Source: Scandinavium sp002470465 (GTDB lineage: Bacteria; Pseudomonadota; Gammaproteobacteria; Enterobacterales; Enterobacteriaceae). Taken from it: a stretch of DNA of 64,000 nucleotides. The translations under genes and the position numbers were made by a program. The stretch spans positions 124,001 through 188,000 of the forward strand of contig NZ_JBFLVD010000025.1 of assembly GCF_040750395.1 (NCBI RefSeq). Reading direction: 5' to 3'. Below the pieces are notes generated by a model, which was not told the DNA's origin, did no database searches, and saw only the letters and a list, made by a program, of their open reading frames with translations. Shown piece after piece: positions 7,005 to 16,183 of the stretch (positions are counted from its first letter, which is position 1; every line of letters starts with the position of its first letter).

Positions 7005-9082
7005 TACTTACCTCCGATAGTGGCGGTCATGCGGATCTGACGGTTATCCGACAGCTCCAGGTTCGACAACACCACCAGCTGCGGCAGATTACGGCGCAGG
7101 AAGCGGGAAAGCAGCGGCCGCAGCGCATGGTTGACCAGCAGCACCGGCGGCGCACCGAGCATCTCCTGGCGCGACAACGCTTCCTGGGTCTGCGCCAGCA
7201 GGCGATCCGCCAGGCCCGGTTCCAGGCCACCGCCGTTTTGCAGCGCCTGAAGCAGCAGGCGCTCCAGCGGCGTATCCAGCCCGATAACCTGCACTTCACC
7301 GTTGCCCGGGAACCACTGCTGGGTGATGGCGCGGCCCAGCGCCACGCGCACCACGTTGGTCAGCTCATGCGGGTCGGTCTGCACCGGCGCATGTTCTGCC
7401 AGCGTTTCCAGAATGGTACGCATATCGCGAATCGGCACTTTTTCATCCAGTAAGTTCTGCAGGACTTTATGCAGCGTGGTCAGCGTCACCACGCCCGGCA
7501 CCAGATCTTCAGTCAGCTTCGGCATCTCCTGGGTGACGCGGTCGAGCAGCTGCTGCGCTTCCTGACGCCCGAAGAGTTCCGCAGAGTGCAGGCTAATCAG
7601 ATGATTGAGGTGCGTGGCAACCACGGTACTGGCCTCAACCACGGTAAAGCCCTGAATTTGCGCCTGCTCTTTGAGCGCGCTTTCAATCCAGATAGCCGCC
7701 AGACCAAAGGCCGGGTCAACGGTTGGCTCGCCGGGCAGCGTACCTGCGGCGGTGCCGGGGTTAATCGCCAGCCAGCGCCCCGGATAGGCATCGCCGCTGC
7801 CGATATCGACGCCTTTGAGCAAAATACGGTAGCGCGCAGGAGGTAAATCCATATTGTCGCGGATATGAACGACCGGCGGCAGGAAGCCCATCTCCTGAGC
7901 AAACTTCTTGCGGATCGAACGAATGCGCCCTAACAGTTCGCCGTCCTGCTGAGAATCGACCATTGGGATCAGGCGATAGCCCACTTCCATCCCCAGCGTG
8001 TCTTCCAGCTGCACGTCATTCCACGTGGCTTCAACCGCCTGCGGGTTTTCCTGCGTGCGAACCGGCGCGGCTTCCGCCGGAGCCTGTTGCTCACGCCCGC
8101 GAAGCCACCAGGCCAGGCCCAGCAGCGCGGCGGTAAACAGCAGGAAGACAAAGTTTGGCATTCCCGGCACCAGCCCGAGCAAACCGAGCACGGCAGCGCT
8201 TAGCAGCATGACGCGCGGATTGCTGAACAGCTGGCCGACCATCTGCTCACCGACGTCCTGATCGGTCGCGACACGGGTGACGATGACGCCCGCAGCGGTG
8301 GAGATCACCAGCGCCGGGATCTGTGCGACAAGGCCATCACCGATGGTCAGCAGCGTATAAGACTCTGCGGCATGGCCTAAATCCATTTCGTGTTGCAGAA
8401 CGCCCACCAGCAGACCGCCAATGACGTTAATCACCATGATCAAAATCCCGGCAATGGCATCGCCGCGTACGAACTTACTCGCACCGTCCATTGAGCCGTA
8501 GAAATCCGCTTCCTGGGTCACTTCCGCACGGCGACGTTTGGCGTCATCTTCGCCAATCAGTCCGGCGTTGAGGTCCGCATCAATAGCCATCTGCTTGCCC
8601 GGCATCCCGTCCAGCACGAAACGTGCGCCCACTTCGGCGATACGACCCGCACCCTTGGTGATAACCATGAAGTTGATGATAACAAGAATGATGAACACCA
8701 CGATCCCGATGGCAAAGTTGCCGCCCACCAGGAAGTGGCCGAAGGCCTCAACCACCTTCCCCGCCGCCGCCGCCCCGGTATGCCCTTCCATCAGGATGAT
8801 GCGGGTTGAGGCCACGTTCAGCGCCAGGCGCAGCAGCGTGGTGAACAGCAAAATGGTCGGGAAGGCGGCAAACTCCAGCGTGCGCTGGGTAAACATCGCC
8901 ACCAGCAGCACCATAATCGACAGCGCAATGTTAAAGGTAAACAGCAGATCGAGGACGAACGCCGGCAGCGGCAGCACCATCATCGAAAGGATAAGCAGGA
9001 TCAGCACCGGCCCGGCAAGAACCTGCCATTGGGTGGATTTGAAATTGCCGGGCAGGCGCAGCATTGCGACCAGATTAGCCAT
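7004..9082 (-). CDS. flhA: Flagellar export gate protein FlhA
   Basis: A 692-residue inner-membrane component of the flagellar type III export apparatus. The first ~330 residues carry about eight hydrophobic segments and the FHIPEP-family signature RGDAIAGILIMVINVIGG. The remaining half is the cytosolic FlhA-C domain that forms the nonameric ring for substrate-chaperone docking. It overlaps flhB by 8 nt and flhE by 1 nt, indicating translational coupling. Length equals that of E. coli and Salmonella FlhA (692). Confidence 0.96.
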   Translation of the reverse strand: MANLVAMLRLPGNFKSTQWQVLAGPVLILLILSMMVLPLPAFVLDLLFTFNIALSIMVLLVAMFTQRTLEFAAFPTILLFTTLLRLALNVASTRIILMEGHTGAAAAGKVVEAFGHFLVGGNFAIGIVVFIILVIINFMVITKGAGRIAEVGARFVLDGMPGKQMAIDADLNAGLIGEDDAKRRRAEVTQEADFYGSMDGASKFVRGDAIAGILIMVINVIGGLLVGVLQHEMDLGHAAESYTLLTIGDGLVAQIPALVISTAAGVIVTRVATDQDVGEQMVGQLFSNPRVMLLSAAVLGLLGLVPGMPNFVFLLFTAALLGLAWWLRGREQQAPAEAAPVRTQENPQAVEATWNDVQLEDTLGMEVGYRLIPMVDSQQDGELLGRIRSIRKKFAQEMGFLPPVVHIRDNMDLPPARYRILLKGVDIGSGDAYPGRWLAINPGTAAGTLPGEPTVDPAFGLAAIWIESALKEQAQIQGFTVVEASTVVATHLNHLISLHSAELFGRQEAQQLLDRVTQEMPKLTEDLVPGVVTLTTLHKVLQNLLDEKVPIRDMRTILETLAEHAPVQTDPHELTNVVRVALGRAITQQWFPGNGEVQVIGLDTPLERLLLQALQNGGGLEPGLADRLLAQTQEALSRQEMLGAPPVLLVNHALRPLLSRFLRRNLPQLVVLSNLELSDNRQIRMTATIGGK

Positions 9083-10229
9083 CAGTGTCAGTCTCGTTCA
9101 AAAAATCCAGTGCGTCAGGCACCGGTAAATTATCAGGTTTCTTCGGCGGCAGACCGCCTGCCAGGCGCCAGCGTTTGAGCTGCCAGACCCAGGCCAGCAC
9201 TTCCGCTACGGCGGCGTAGAGCGTGCCCGGGATTTGCTGGCCAATTTCGGCATGACGGTAGAGCGCACGCGCCAGCGGCGGCGCCTGTAATACAGGAATA
9301 CGGTTTTCCTCACCCAGGTCACGAATTTTTAACGCGATAAGCCCGGCCCCTTTGGCGACCACCTTCGGCGCGCTCATCTTGCTTTCTTCATACTTCAGCG
9401 CTACCGCGTAGTGGGTCGGGTTCATCACAATCACATCGGCTTTCGGCACGTCCGCCATCATGCGACGGCGCGCAGCGGCACGCTGCATCTGACGAATGCG
9501 CCCTTTCACGTGCGGATCGCCTTCGCTCTGCTTGAACTCATCGCGAATATCCTGACGTGACATACGCAGCTTTTTGATGTGGCTGTAAATCTGGAAGAAA
9601 ACGTCAAAGCCCACCATCGGGATGACGCCCAGCGCCACCAGCAGCGCGCAAAGGCCCACCAGGTTGAGGGCATTGCCCATGGCGGTCATCGGCGATTCGC
9701 TGATAAGCCGCATCATGTCCGGCCAGTGAACCCAGACGAACAACCCTGCCACGCAGCCCACCAGCACCGATTTCAAAATGGCTTTCAGCAGCTCGGCCGC
9801 CGACTGGGCAGAAAACATGCGCCCAATCCCCGGCAAGGGGTTGAGCTTATCGAATTTAAACGCGAGCGATTTCGGGCTGAACACCAGCCCGCCGAGCATC
9901 ACCGGGCCGAGGATAGCGACCACCACCACGCCGAAAATCAGCGGCATCAGCGCCAGCATTGCCTGCTTAATCAGCGAAATGATTTGCCCGAGGATCAGGT
10001 TTGGATCGCTGACAATGCTGTGGTCGAAGTGCAGGCCCGACGACAGCAGTCCCGCCAGCCTGCGCGCCAGCGCTTCGCCACCGAACCACAGCACGCAGAC
10101 GCCAACCAGCAAAATTAAGAATGACGTCAGCTCGCGCGATCGCGGAATTTGCCCCTCCTCACGCGCTTTCTCAAGCCGTTGGGGCGTGGGGGCTTCTGTT
10201 TTGTCTTCGTTGTCGCTTTCGTCTGCCAC
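9075..10229 (-). CDS. flhB: Flagellar export switch protein FlhB
   Basis: A 384-residue membrane protein that switches export from rod/hook to filament substrates. Four hydrophobic segments are followed by a cytosolic domain with the autocleavage motif NPTH at residues 270-273. The GTG at 10229 (MADESDNEDKTEAP) is chosen because the E. coli protein starts at the equivalent codon; an ATG at 10238 has AGG directly adjacent and is less likely. In E. coli flhB follows cheZ at short distance; here a 3-hydroxybutyrate gene cluster lies in between, so flhBAE needs its own promoter in about 100 nt. Confidence 0.93.
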   Translation of the reverse strand: MADESDNEDKTEAPTPQRLEKAREEGQIPRSRELTSFLILLVGVCVLWFGGEALARRLAGLLSSGLHFDHSIVSDPNLILGQIISLIKQAMLALMPLIFGVVVVAILGPVMLGGLVFSPKSLAFKFDKLNPLPGIGRMFSAQSAAELLKAILKSVLVGCVAGLFVWVHWPDMMRLISESPMTAMGNALNLVGLCALLVALGVIPMVGFDVFFQIYSHIKKLRMSRQDIRDEFKQSEGDPHVKGRIRQMQRAAARRRMMADVPKADVIVMNPTHYAVALKYEESKMSAPKVVAKGAGLIALKIRDLGEENRIPVLQAPPLARALYRHAEIGQQIPGTLYAAVAEVLAWVWQLKRWRLAGGLPPKKPDNLPVPDALDFLNETDTDG

Positions 10230-10310
10230 AGACAGCATCCTGCAAATACAGTTCTGAGGACATAATGCCAGCGAAGGGAAAGGCCAATGGCCGGAAAAGG
10301 AGGTAAATGT

Positions 10311-10336
10311 GTGGGCTAATGACTGCATTAGCCCAC
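10311..10336 (-). terminator. Hairpin after the 3-hydroxybutyrate dehydrogenase gene
   Basis: Perfect 11-bp stem GTGGGCTAATG / CATTAGCCCAC with the loop ACTG. No clear U-run follows, so termination may be weak or need help. It separates the ketone-body cluster from flhB. Confidence 0.55.
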
Positions 10337-10344
10337 GAAGAGGA

Positions 10345-11112
10345 TTACTGCGCGACCCAGCCGCCGTCCATGTTCCAGGCAGCACCGCGCACCTGTTCGG
10401 CGGCGTCGCTGCACAGGAAGCAGGTCAGGCTGCCAAGCTGTTCAGGCGTGACGAACGCTCCGGAAGGCTGCTTCTCACCGAGCAGGCTGTCGCGAGCGGC
10501 ATCCGGGCTTTCCCCTTTGGCAATTCGGGCATCAATCTGCTGCTGCACCAGCGGCGTCAGTACCCAGCCCGGGCAAAGCGCATTGCTGGTGATGCCCGTT
10601 TGCGCCAGCTCCAGCGCGGTGGTTTTGGTGAAGCCCACCACGCCGTGCTTCGCCGCCACGTACGCCGCCTTATTCTTTGAGGCCACCAGTCCATGCACCG
10701 AGGCAATGTTAATGATGCGGCCCCAGTTTTTCGCCTTCATGGCGGGCAGCGCAAGCCGCGTCGTGTGAAACACCGCCGATAAATTGATGGCGAGAATGGC
10801 GTTCCATTTGTCGACCGGAAACTCATCCACCGGCGCGACGTGCTGGATACCGGCGTTATTCACCAGAATGTCCACCCCGCCGAACTCTTCCCGGGCCCAG
10901 GCCATCATCGCCTCTATTTGCCCGGCCGAACTTAAGTCCGCAGGATGATAGCCATACCTCACGCCCAGCCCGTCGAGCTGTGCTTTCGCGCCATCCACGT
11001 CGCCAAAGCCGTTGAGAATAACCGCCGCACCCTGTTTTGCCAGCGCGACAGCAATCCCTAATCCAATCCCGCTGGTGGAGCCAGTCACCAACGCAGTTTT
11101 GCCTTTCAGCAT
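10345..11112 (-). CDS. D-3-hydroxybutyrate dehydrogenase (SDR)
   Basis: A 255-residue classical short-chain dehydrogenase that would oxidise (R)-3-hydroxybutyrate to acetoacetate with NAD+. The NAD motif TGSTSGIG is at residues 10-17 and NNAG at 85-88; the catalytic Ser138, Tyr151 and Lys155 are in NIASVHG and YVAAK. The SVHGLVAS...Y pattern and the C-terminal WNMDGGWVAQ fit the 3-hydroxybutyrate dehydrogenase subfamily (255-260 aa). Neighbours for uptake, CoA activation and thiolysis strongly support the substrate. It is the last gene of the leftward operon. Confidence 0.85.
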   Translation of the reverse strand: MLKGKTALVTGSTSGIGLGIAVALAKQGAAVILNGFGDVDGAKAQLDGLGVRYGYHPADLSSAGQIEAMMAWAREEFGGVDILVNNAGIQHVAPVDEFPVDKWNAILAINLSAVFHTTRLALPAMKAKNWGRIINIASVHGLVASKNKAAYVAAKHGVVGFTKTTALELAQTGITSNALCPGWVLTPLVQQQIDARIAKGESPDAARDSLLGEKQPSGAFVTPEQLGSLTCFLCSDAAEQVRGAAWNMDGGWVAQ

Positions 11113-11123
11113 GTGAAATCTCC

Positions 11124-12515
11124 TTAAACGATCCCGGTGGTGTAGTAGACGGCAATCACGAACAGCACCGCCAGACTTTTAATCAGGGTGATAGCAAAGA
11201 TACCGCCGTAGGCCTGGCGATGGCTCAGACCAGTGATGGCGAGCAGAGTAATGACCGCACCGTTATGCGGCAGCGTGTCCATCCCACCGCTCGCCATCGA
11301 CGCCACGCGATGCAGCACCTCCAGCGGAATATTGGCGGCGTGGGCGGCGGCGATAAACGTATCGGACATCGCCGCCAGCGCAATACTCATCCCGCCGGAA
11401 GCGGACCCCGTGATCCCCGCAAGGGTCGTCACGCTGATGGCCTCGTTCAGTAACGGATTAGGGATAGCCGCGAGCCCCTTCGACAGCACCAGGAAACCCG
11501 GCAGCGCCGCAATCACCGCGCCGAAACCATATTCCGATGCGGTATTCATTGCCGCCAGAATGGCCCCGGACACCGCCGTTCGGCTACCCTCGGCCATGCG
11601 GCCGCGAATATGACGAAAACCGCCAATCAGCACGACCAGAATGCCGATTACCAGAGCCGCTTCCACGGCCCAAATCGCGGTGATTTTTTTCACGTCAGTG
11701 TCAATGGGGGCGGCAAGCCCCGGCAGCACCAGTTGATGGGACGCGCCGTACCACTCGGGGATCCAGCGCGTGAACAGCAGGTTAAACAGCCCCACCAGAA
11801 TCAGTGGCGCAATCGCCAACAGCGGATTGGGCAGATCAATGTTGTCAGGGGTTTCCGGTTCGTTTTGCAGATCCGTGCCATAGCCTTCTCCGCGCGACAG
11901 CGCTTTACGACGCTGCACATTGAGATAAAAAAGCCCGACGGCGATAATAAACAGCGAGCCAATCAGCCCAAGCCAGGGCGCGGCCCAGGCGTTAGTACCA
12001 AAGAAGCTGGTGGGAATGATGTTCTGGATTTGCGGCGTGCCCGGCAGCGCGTCCATGGTGAAAGAGAATGCGCCCAGCGCGACCGTTGCCGGAATAAGGC
12101 GCTTTGGGATGCCGCTCTGACGAAACAGCTCGGCGGCAAAGGGATAAACCGCAAAGGCCACCACGAACAGCGATACTCCGCCGTAAGTCAGCAGAGCACA
12201 AACCAGCACGATCGCCGGAATAGCGTGACGGCGCCCCAGAATACGAATGGCAGCGGCAACGATCGAACGCGAGAACCCCGACAGCTCAATCAGCTTGCCA
12301 AAAATGGCGCCCAGCAGAAACACCGGGAAGTAGAGCTTCACAAAGCCGACCATTTTTTCCATAAACAGGCCGGTGAACGCCGGGGCGACGGCGCTCGGTT
12401 CGGTCAGCAGCACCGCGCCAAGCGCCGCTATCGGGGCAAACAGAATCACGCTGTAGCCGCGATAGGCGGCCAGCATCAGCAGGGCCAGTGCGGCCAGGGC
12501 AATCAAAACGCTCAT
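11124..12515 (-). CDS. GntP-family permease, probable 3-hydroxybutyrate importer
   Basis: A 463-residue inner-membrane protein with about twelve hydrophobic helices. It shows GntP-family features such as KLYFPVFLLGAIFGKLIELSGFS, the glycine/serine-rich GITGSASGGMSIAL and SGGMDTLPHNGAVITLL. Family members import gluconate, lactate or hydroxy acids with protons. The position 11 nt before the 3-hydroxybutyrate dehydrogenase gene suggests 3-hydroxybutyrate or acetoacetate as cargo; this is inference. Three adjacent start codons exist (GTG 12521, ATG 12518, ATG 12515); the last has the best spacing to GGAG. Confidence 0.8.
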   Translation of the reverse strand: MSVLIALAALALLMLAAYRGYSVILFAPIAALGAVLLTEPSAVAPAFTGLFMEKMVGFVKLYFPVFLLGAIFGKLIELSGFSRSIVAAAIRILGRRHAIPAIVLVCALLTYGGVSLFVVAFAVYPFAAELFRQSGIPKRLIPATVALGAFSFTMDALPGTPQIQNIIPTSFFGTNAWAAPWLGLIGSLFIIAVGLFYLNVQRRKALSRGEGYGTDLQNEPETPDNIDLPNPLLAIAPLILVGLFNLLFTRWIPEWYGASHQLVLPGLAAPIDTDVKKITAIWAVEAALVIGILVVLIGGFRHIRGRMAEGSRTAVSGAILAAMNTASEYGFGAVIAALPGFLVLSKGLAAIPNPLLNEAISVTTLAGITGSASGGMSIALAAMSDTFIAAAHAANIPLEVLHRVASMASGGMDTLPHNGAVITLLAITGLSHRQAYGGIFAITLIKSLAVLFVIAVYYTTGIV

Positions 12516-12558
12516 CATCACTCCAGAATTATTGTCATTGTGGGTACAAAGAAAGTGA

Positions 12559-13479
12559 CTACGGCTTCAGGGCATGGCGCATCTGCCAGGCCCGTCGCTC
12601 ACGAATGCGTTCCCTGCGTGCCTCATCCCAGTGATAAAAACCCTGCCCGCTGCGCTCGCCGGTCTGGCCCGCCGCCACTTTGTCGCGAACCAGCGCCATC
12701 ATCTCTTCGCCGCTGGCGAGTTCCGGCAGCAGGTGGGCACAAATATCGGCAACGGTATTCAGCCCGGTCATGTCGGCGGCCTCCAGCGGGCCCACCATGC
12801 CGTAGCGACGCCCAAGCGAAGCGCGCATCACGCGGTCGACCTCCTCCGCCGTGGCGATCCCGTTCCCGACGATGTGCAGCGCTTCACGCAGCAGGGCAAA
12901 CTGCAGCCGGTTGCCAATAAACCCCGGCGCGGCACGATTCAGGCGCACGGCTTCAAGGCCCATTTCGCTGAACAGCGTCTGGAGCACCTCAAGGTAAGCC
13001 GGGGCGGTCGCGCTGCCGGGTACCAGCTCCACCAGCGGAATAAAGTGCGGCGGATGCCAGAAGTGGGCGATCAGCAGGCGTTCAGGATGACGCATATTTT
13101 CTGCCAGCCTGTCAGGCAGCAGGCCGCTGGTGTTGCTGGCGATAATAGTCTGCGACGAAACGCAGTCCTCCAGCGTCGCGTAAAGCTTGTGCTTGAGCCC
13201 GAGCTGCTCAGGGATCGCTTCGACAATCAGTTCACAATCGCGCAGGCTGTCCATGGAGGACGTCGTTTCGATCCGGGCCAGTACGGATGCCTCGTCCTTC
13301 GGATCAAACTGGCCCGCATCGCTCAGCTCATCCAGGATCGCCGCCGCCGTTGTGTTCACTGCCGCCAGCCGCGCGAGGTCGTTATCGAGCAGCAAAACGG
13401 CTTTCCCCGTGCGGGCAAAAGCAGTGGCAATCCCCACGCCCATCAGGCCTGAGCCGATCACACAGTAACGATGCTGCAT
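12559..13479 (-). CDS. 3-hydroxyacyl-CoA dehydrogenase family oxidoreductase
   Basis: A 306-residue NAD-dependent dehydrogenase with a Rossmann motif GSGLMG (residues 9-14) and a C-terminal helical 3HCDH domain. The active-site region reads HFWHPPHFIPLVELVPG, close to lambda-crystallin, L-gulonate and carnitine-type dehydrogenases. It differs from HFFNPVP, the usual form in true beta-oxidation enzymes such as PaaH. It could therefore act on a free hydroxy acid rather than an acyl-CoA. It overlaps the thiolase stop by one base (TGATG), so it belongs to the ketone-body operon, but its exact step is not obvious. Confidence 0.75.
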   Translation of the reverse strand: MQHRYCVIGSGLMGVGIATAFARTGKAVLLLDNDLARLAAVNTTAAAILDELSDAGQFDPKDEASVLARIETTSSMDSLRDCELIVEAIPEQLGLKHKLYATLEDCVSSQTIIASNTSGLLPDRLAENMRHPERLLIAHFWHPPHFIPLVELVPGSATAPAYLEVLQTLFSEMGLEAVRLNRAAPGFIGNRLQFALLREALHIVGNGIATAEEVDRVMRASLGRRYGMVGPLEAADMTGLNTVADICAHLLPELASGEEMMALVRDKVAAGQTGERSGQGFYHWDEARRERIRERRAWQMRHALKP

Positions 13480-14669
13480 CAGCTCACTCCTCTCTCAACC
13501 GCCATCGCCACGCCCATTCCGCCGCCGACGCACAGCGTCGCCAGCCCCTTATGAGCCTCCCGGCGCTGCATTTCATACAGCAGCGAAACCAGAATGCGGC
13601 AGCCGGAAGCGCCAATCGGATGTCCCAGCGCAATCGCCCCGCCGTTGACGTTGACCCGCGCGGGGTCAAGCGCCAGACTTTTCAGGACCACCAGCGCCTG
13701 CACGGCAAACGCTTCGTTGCCTTCCACCAGATCGAGTTCATCAATATTCCAGCCCGCTTTAGCCAGACAAGCCTGCGTGGCAGGCACCGGGCCAAACCCC
13801 ATAATTTGCGGATCGACGCCTGCACTGGCATATCCCGCGATGCGCGCCAGCACTGGCAACTTCATCTCGCGAGCCAAATCTTCACCCATCAGCATCACCG
13901 CCGCGGCCCCGTCGTTGAGGGTCGAGGCATTCCCGGCAGTGACCGTTCCGTCCTGCGGTAAAAAGGCCGGACGCAGCGACGCCAGGCTCTCCTGGGTGGT
14001 CTCTTTACGCGGCTGCTCGTCGGCGTCAATCACTCGCGTTTTGCCCTTTCCGACAGGCGCGGTGACCGGTGTGATTTCTGCGCGGAAGCGACCCGCCTCC
14101 TGAGCGGCAGCCGCTTTTTGCTGCGAGGCAACGGCAAAGGCGTCCTGCTGTTCCCGGCTCACCGAGTAGCGCGAGGCCAGATTTTCAGCGGTGATGCCCA
14201 TGTGGTAATCGTGGAAGGCATCCCACAGGCCATCCTGAATCATGCTGTCCTGAATCTGCCGATGCCCGGCACGCAGCCCGGAACGGGCGTCAGGCAGGAG
14301 GTATGGCGCATTGCTCATACTCTCCTGGCCCCCGGCAATCACCACGCGGGCATCACCGAGCGCGATAGCTCTGGCACCTTCAATCACCGCCTGTAGCCCT
14401 GAGCCACAGACCAGATTCAGCGTCATGGCTGGCGTGGTAACCGGCAGTCCGGCCTTAAGGGCGCTCTGGCGTGCCGGATTTTGCCCGCAGCCCGCGGTTA
14501 ACACCTGCCCCATCAGGACGCTGTCTATCTGCGCGGCATCGAGGCCGGTTTTTTTGAGCAGTTCGCTAATGACAATGGCCCCAAGCTCAGTGGCCGCCAG
14601 CGGAGCAAGGCCCCCCTGAAAAGCGCCAATCGGCGTGCGCGTAGCAGCCACGATGACGACGTTATGCAT
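13479..14669 (-). CDS. Acetyl-CoA acetyltransferase (thiolase II)
   Basis: A 396-residue thiolase that would split acetoacetyl-CoA with CoA into two acetyl-CoA. The nucleophilic Cys88 lies in NLVCGSGLQAV, the His in GGAIALGHPIGASG, and the second Cys in LCVGGGMG. The sequence is similar to AtoB over its whole length (394 aa). The start at 14669 is preferred over the upstream in-frame codon at 14753 because GGGGAG precedes it and MHNVVIVAATRTPIG is the family N-terminus. It overlaps the CoA-transferase B gene by 8 nt. Confidence 0.9.
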   Translation of the reverse strand: MHNVVIVAATRTPIGAFQGGLAPLAATELGAIVISELLKKTGLDAAQIDSVLMGQVLTAGCGQNPARQSALKAGLPVTTPAMTLNLVCGSGLQAVIEGARAIALGDARVVIAGGQESMSNAPYLLPDARSGLRAGHRQIQDSMIQDGLWDAFHDYHMGITAENLASRYSVSREQQDAFAVASQQKAAAAQEAGRFRAEITPVTAPVGKGKTRVIDADEQPRKETTQESLASLRPAFLPQDGTVTAGNASTLNDGAAAVMLMGEDLAREMKLPVLARIAGYASAGVDPQIMGFGPVPATQACLAKAGWNIDELDLVEGNEAFAVQALVVLKSLALDPARVNVNGGAIALGHPIGASGCRILVSLLYEMQRREAHKGLATLCVGGGMGVAMAVERGVS

Positions 14670-15336
14670 GATTTTTCTCCCCATCAAACAGCATTTCCGG
14701 CACATACTCAGGCACCACCAGCCGACCGGCAGTTTTACTGACGATCTCCTCAACGCTGACGCCCGGCGCCCGTTCCTTCAGCACAAACGCGCCGTTCCGA
14801 ATTTCGAGCCAGGCCAGGTCGGTTAACACCTGACGAATACAGCCTGCGCCGGTCAGCGGCAGCGTGCAGCGCGAAAGCAGTTTGGATTCTCCGTTGCGTG
14901 CCGCGTGCGTCATTACCACGATGATGTTCTCTGCCCCCGCCACCAGGTCCATCGCCCCGCCCATCCCTTTCACCATTTTTCCCGGGATCATCCATGAGGC
15001 GATATTGCCCTCAACGTCCACCTCGAACGCGCCGAGCACGGTAAGGTCCACGTGACCACCGCGGATCATGGCGAAGGAGTCGGCGGAGTTAAAAATGGCG
15101 GCTCCGGGGCGTGCGGTGACGGTCTGCTTCCCGGCGTTGATCATGTCGGCATCCAGCTCGGCTTCGGTGGGAAAACTCCCCATACCGAGCAGGCCGTTTT
15201 CGGATTGCAGCATCACGTCCATGCCGTCTGGTACGTAATTGGCCACCAGCGTCGGAATACCGATGCCAAGATTGACGTAATAGCCGTCGCGCAGTTCGCG
15301 TGCCACACGCTGCGCCATCTGTTCACGAGTCAACAT
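14662..15336 (-). CDS. 3-oxoacid CoA-transferase subunit B
   Basis: A 224-residue beta subunit of the family I CoA transferases (ScoB/AtoA type). The catalytic glutamate is Glu46 in SENGLLGMG, and NLGIGIPTLVANYVP marks the subunit N-terminus. With subunit A it would move CoA from succinyl-CoA (or acetyl-CoA) to acetoacetate. It lies 9 nt after subunit A and overlaps the thiolase, so all three are co-translated. Confidence 0.9.
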   Translation of the reverse strand: MLTREQMAQRVARELRDGYYVNLGIGIPTLVANYVPDGMDVMLQSENGLLGMGSFPTEAELDADMINAGKQTVTARPGAAIFNSADSFAMIRGGHVDLTVLGAFEVDVEGNIASWMIPGKMVKGMGGAMDLVAGAENIIVVMTHAARNGESKLLSRCTLPLTGAGCIRQVLTDLAWLEIRNGAFVLKERAPGVSVEEIVSKTAGRLVVPEYVPEMLFDGEKNHA

Positions 15337-15345
15337 CCTGGCCCC

Positions 15346-16044
15346 TTATGCGCGCAGCGTGCGCTGTTCAATGCGTTTTTCGAAATGCCCCTGAATCAGG
15401 CGATCGACGTAGATGCCGGGAGTGTGGATGGCCGCCGGATCAAGCTCGCCCGGGGGCACAATCTCTTCCACTTCCACCACGGTGATACGCCCGGCGCAGG
15501 CCATCAGTGGGTTGAAGTTTTGCGCCGTGTGGCGATAGATAACGTTGCCGTACCAGTCCGCTTTCCAGCCCTTCACAATGGCGAAGTCGCCGCGTAAAGC
15601 CTGCTCCAGGATGTAAGGCCGACCGTCAAAATCGCGTACCTCTTTGCCCTCGGCGACAGGTGTGCCGTAGCCGGTGGCAGTGTAAAACGCCGGAATACCT
15701 GCCCCACCCGCCCGCAGCTTTTCCGCCAGCGTTCCCTGAGGCGTGAGCTCGGCCTCCAGCTCCCCGGAAATCACCTGTTGCTCAAACAGCGCATTTTCCC
15801 CAACGTAGGAGGCAATCACTTTGCTGATTTGTCTTGTTTCCAGCAGCAGTCCCAGCCCGAAGCCGTCCACGCCGCAGTTATTGGAGACCACCGTCAAATT
15901 CTTCACCGACCGGCGGCGAATTTCCGCAATCAGATTTTCCGGTATACCGCAGAGGCCAAAGCCGCCGGCCAGCACGGTCATGCCATCAGTTATGCCTTCC
16001 AGCGCGTCGGCGTAGCTGCCAACGCGTTTATCCAGTCCTGCCAT
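15346..16044 (-). CDS. 3-oxoacid CoA-transferase subunit A
   Basis: A 232-residue alpha subunit of a family I CoA transferase, with the glycine-rich GGFGLCGIPE at residues 27-36 and the segment NNCGVDGFGLGLLL typical of succinyl-CoA:3-ketoacid CoA transferase subunit A (ScoA/AtoD group). It is the first gene of the leftward cluster. The purines GAGGG are about 10 nt before the ATG. A 139-nt AT-rich divergent promoter region separates it from the LysR regulator. Confidence 0.9.
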   Translation of the reverse strand: MAGLDKRVGSYADALEGITDGMTVLAGGFGLCGIPENLIAEIRRRSVKNLTVVSNNCGVDGFGLGLLLETRQISKVIASYVGENALFEQQVISGELEAELTPQGTLAEKLRAGGAGIPAFYTATGYGTPVAEGKEVRDFDGRPYILEQALRGDFAIVKGWKADWYGNVIYRHTAQNFNPLMACAGRITVVEVEEIVPPGELDPAAIHTPGIYVDRLIQGHFEKRIEQRTLRA

Positions 16045-16183
16045 TGCCTGCCCTCCTTTTGTGGTTGGGGCATCATCACGGGCAGGAACTCATCTGTTAA
16101 TTTTGAATTTGTGAGCGATTAATGAGTTTTCCAAATCAATAAATTGTTAAATCAATGTTTTCATATCGTTAAGAAAAACAAAA

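Noticed and set aside
11610..12920. 436-codon plus-strand open frame across the permease and dehydrogenase genes
   Set aside because: It is antisense to two well-supported genes, rich in Arg, Gln and His, with no domain. It is a shadow of biased codon use.
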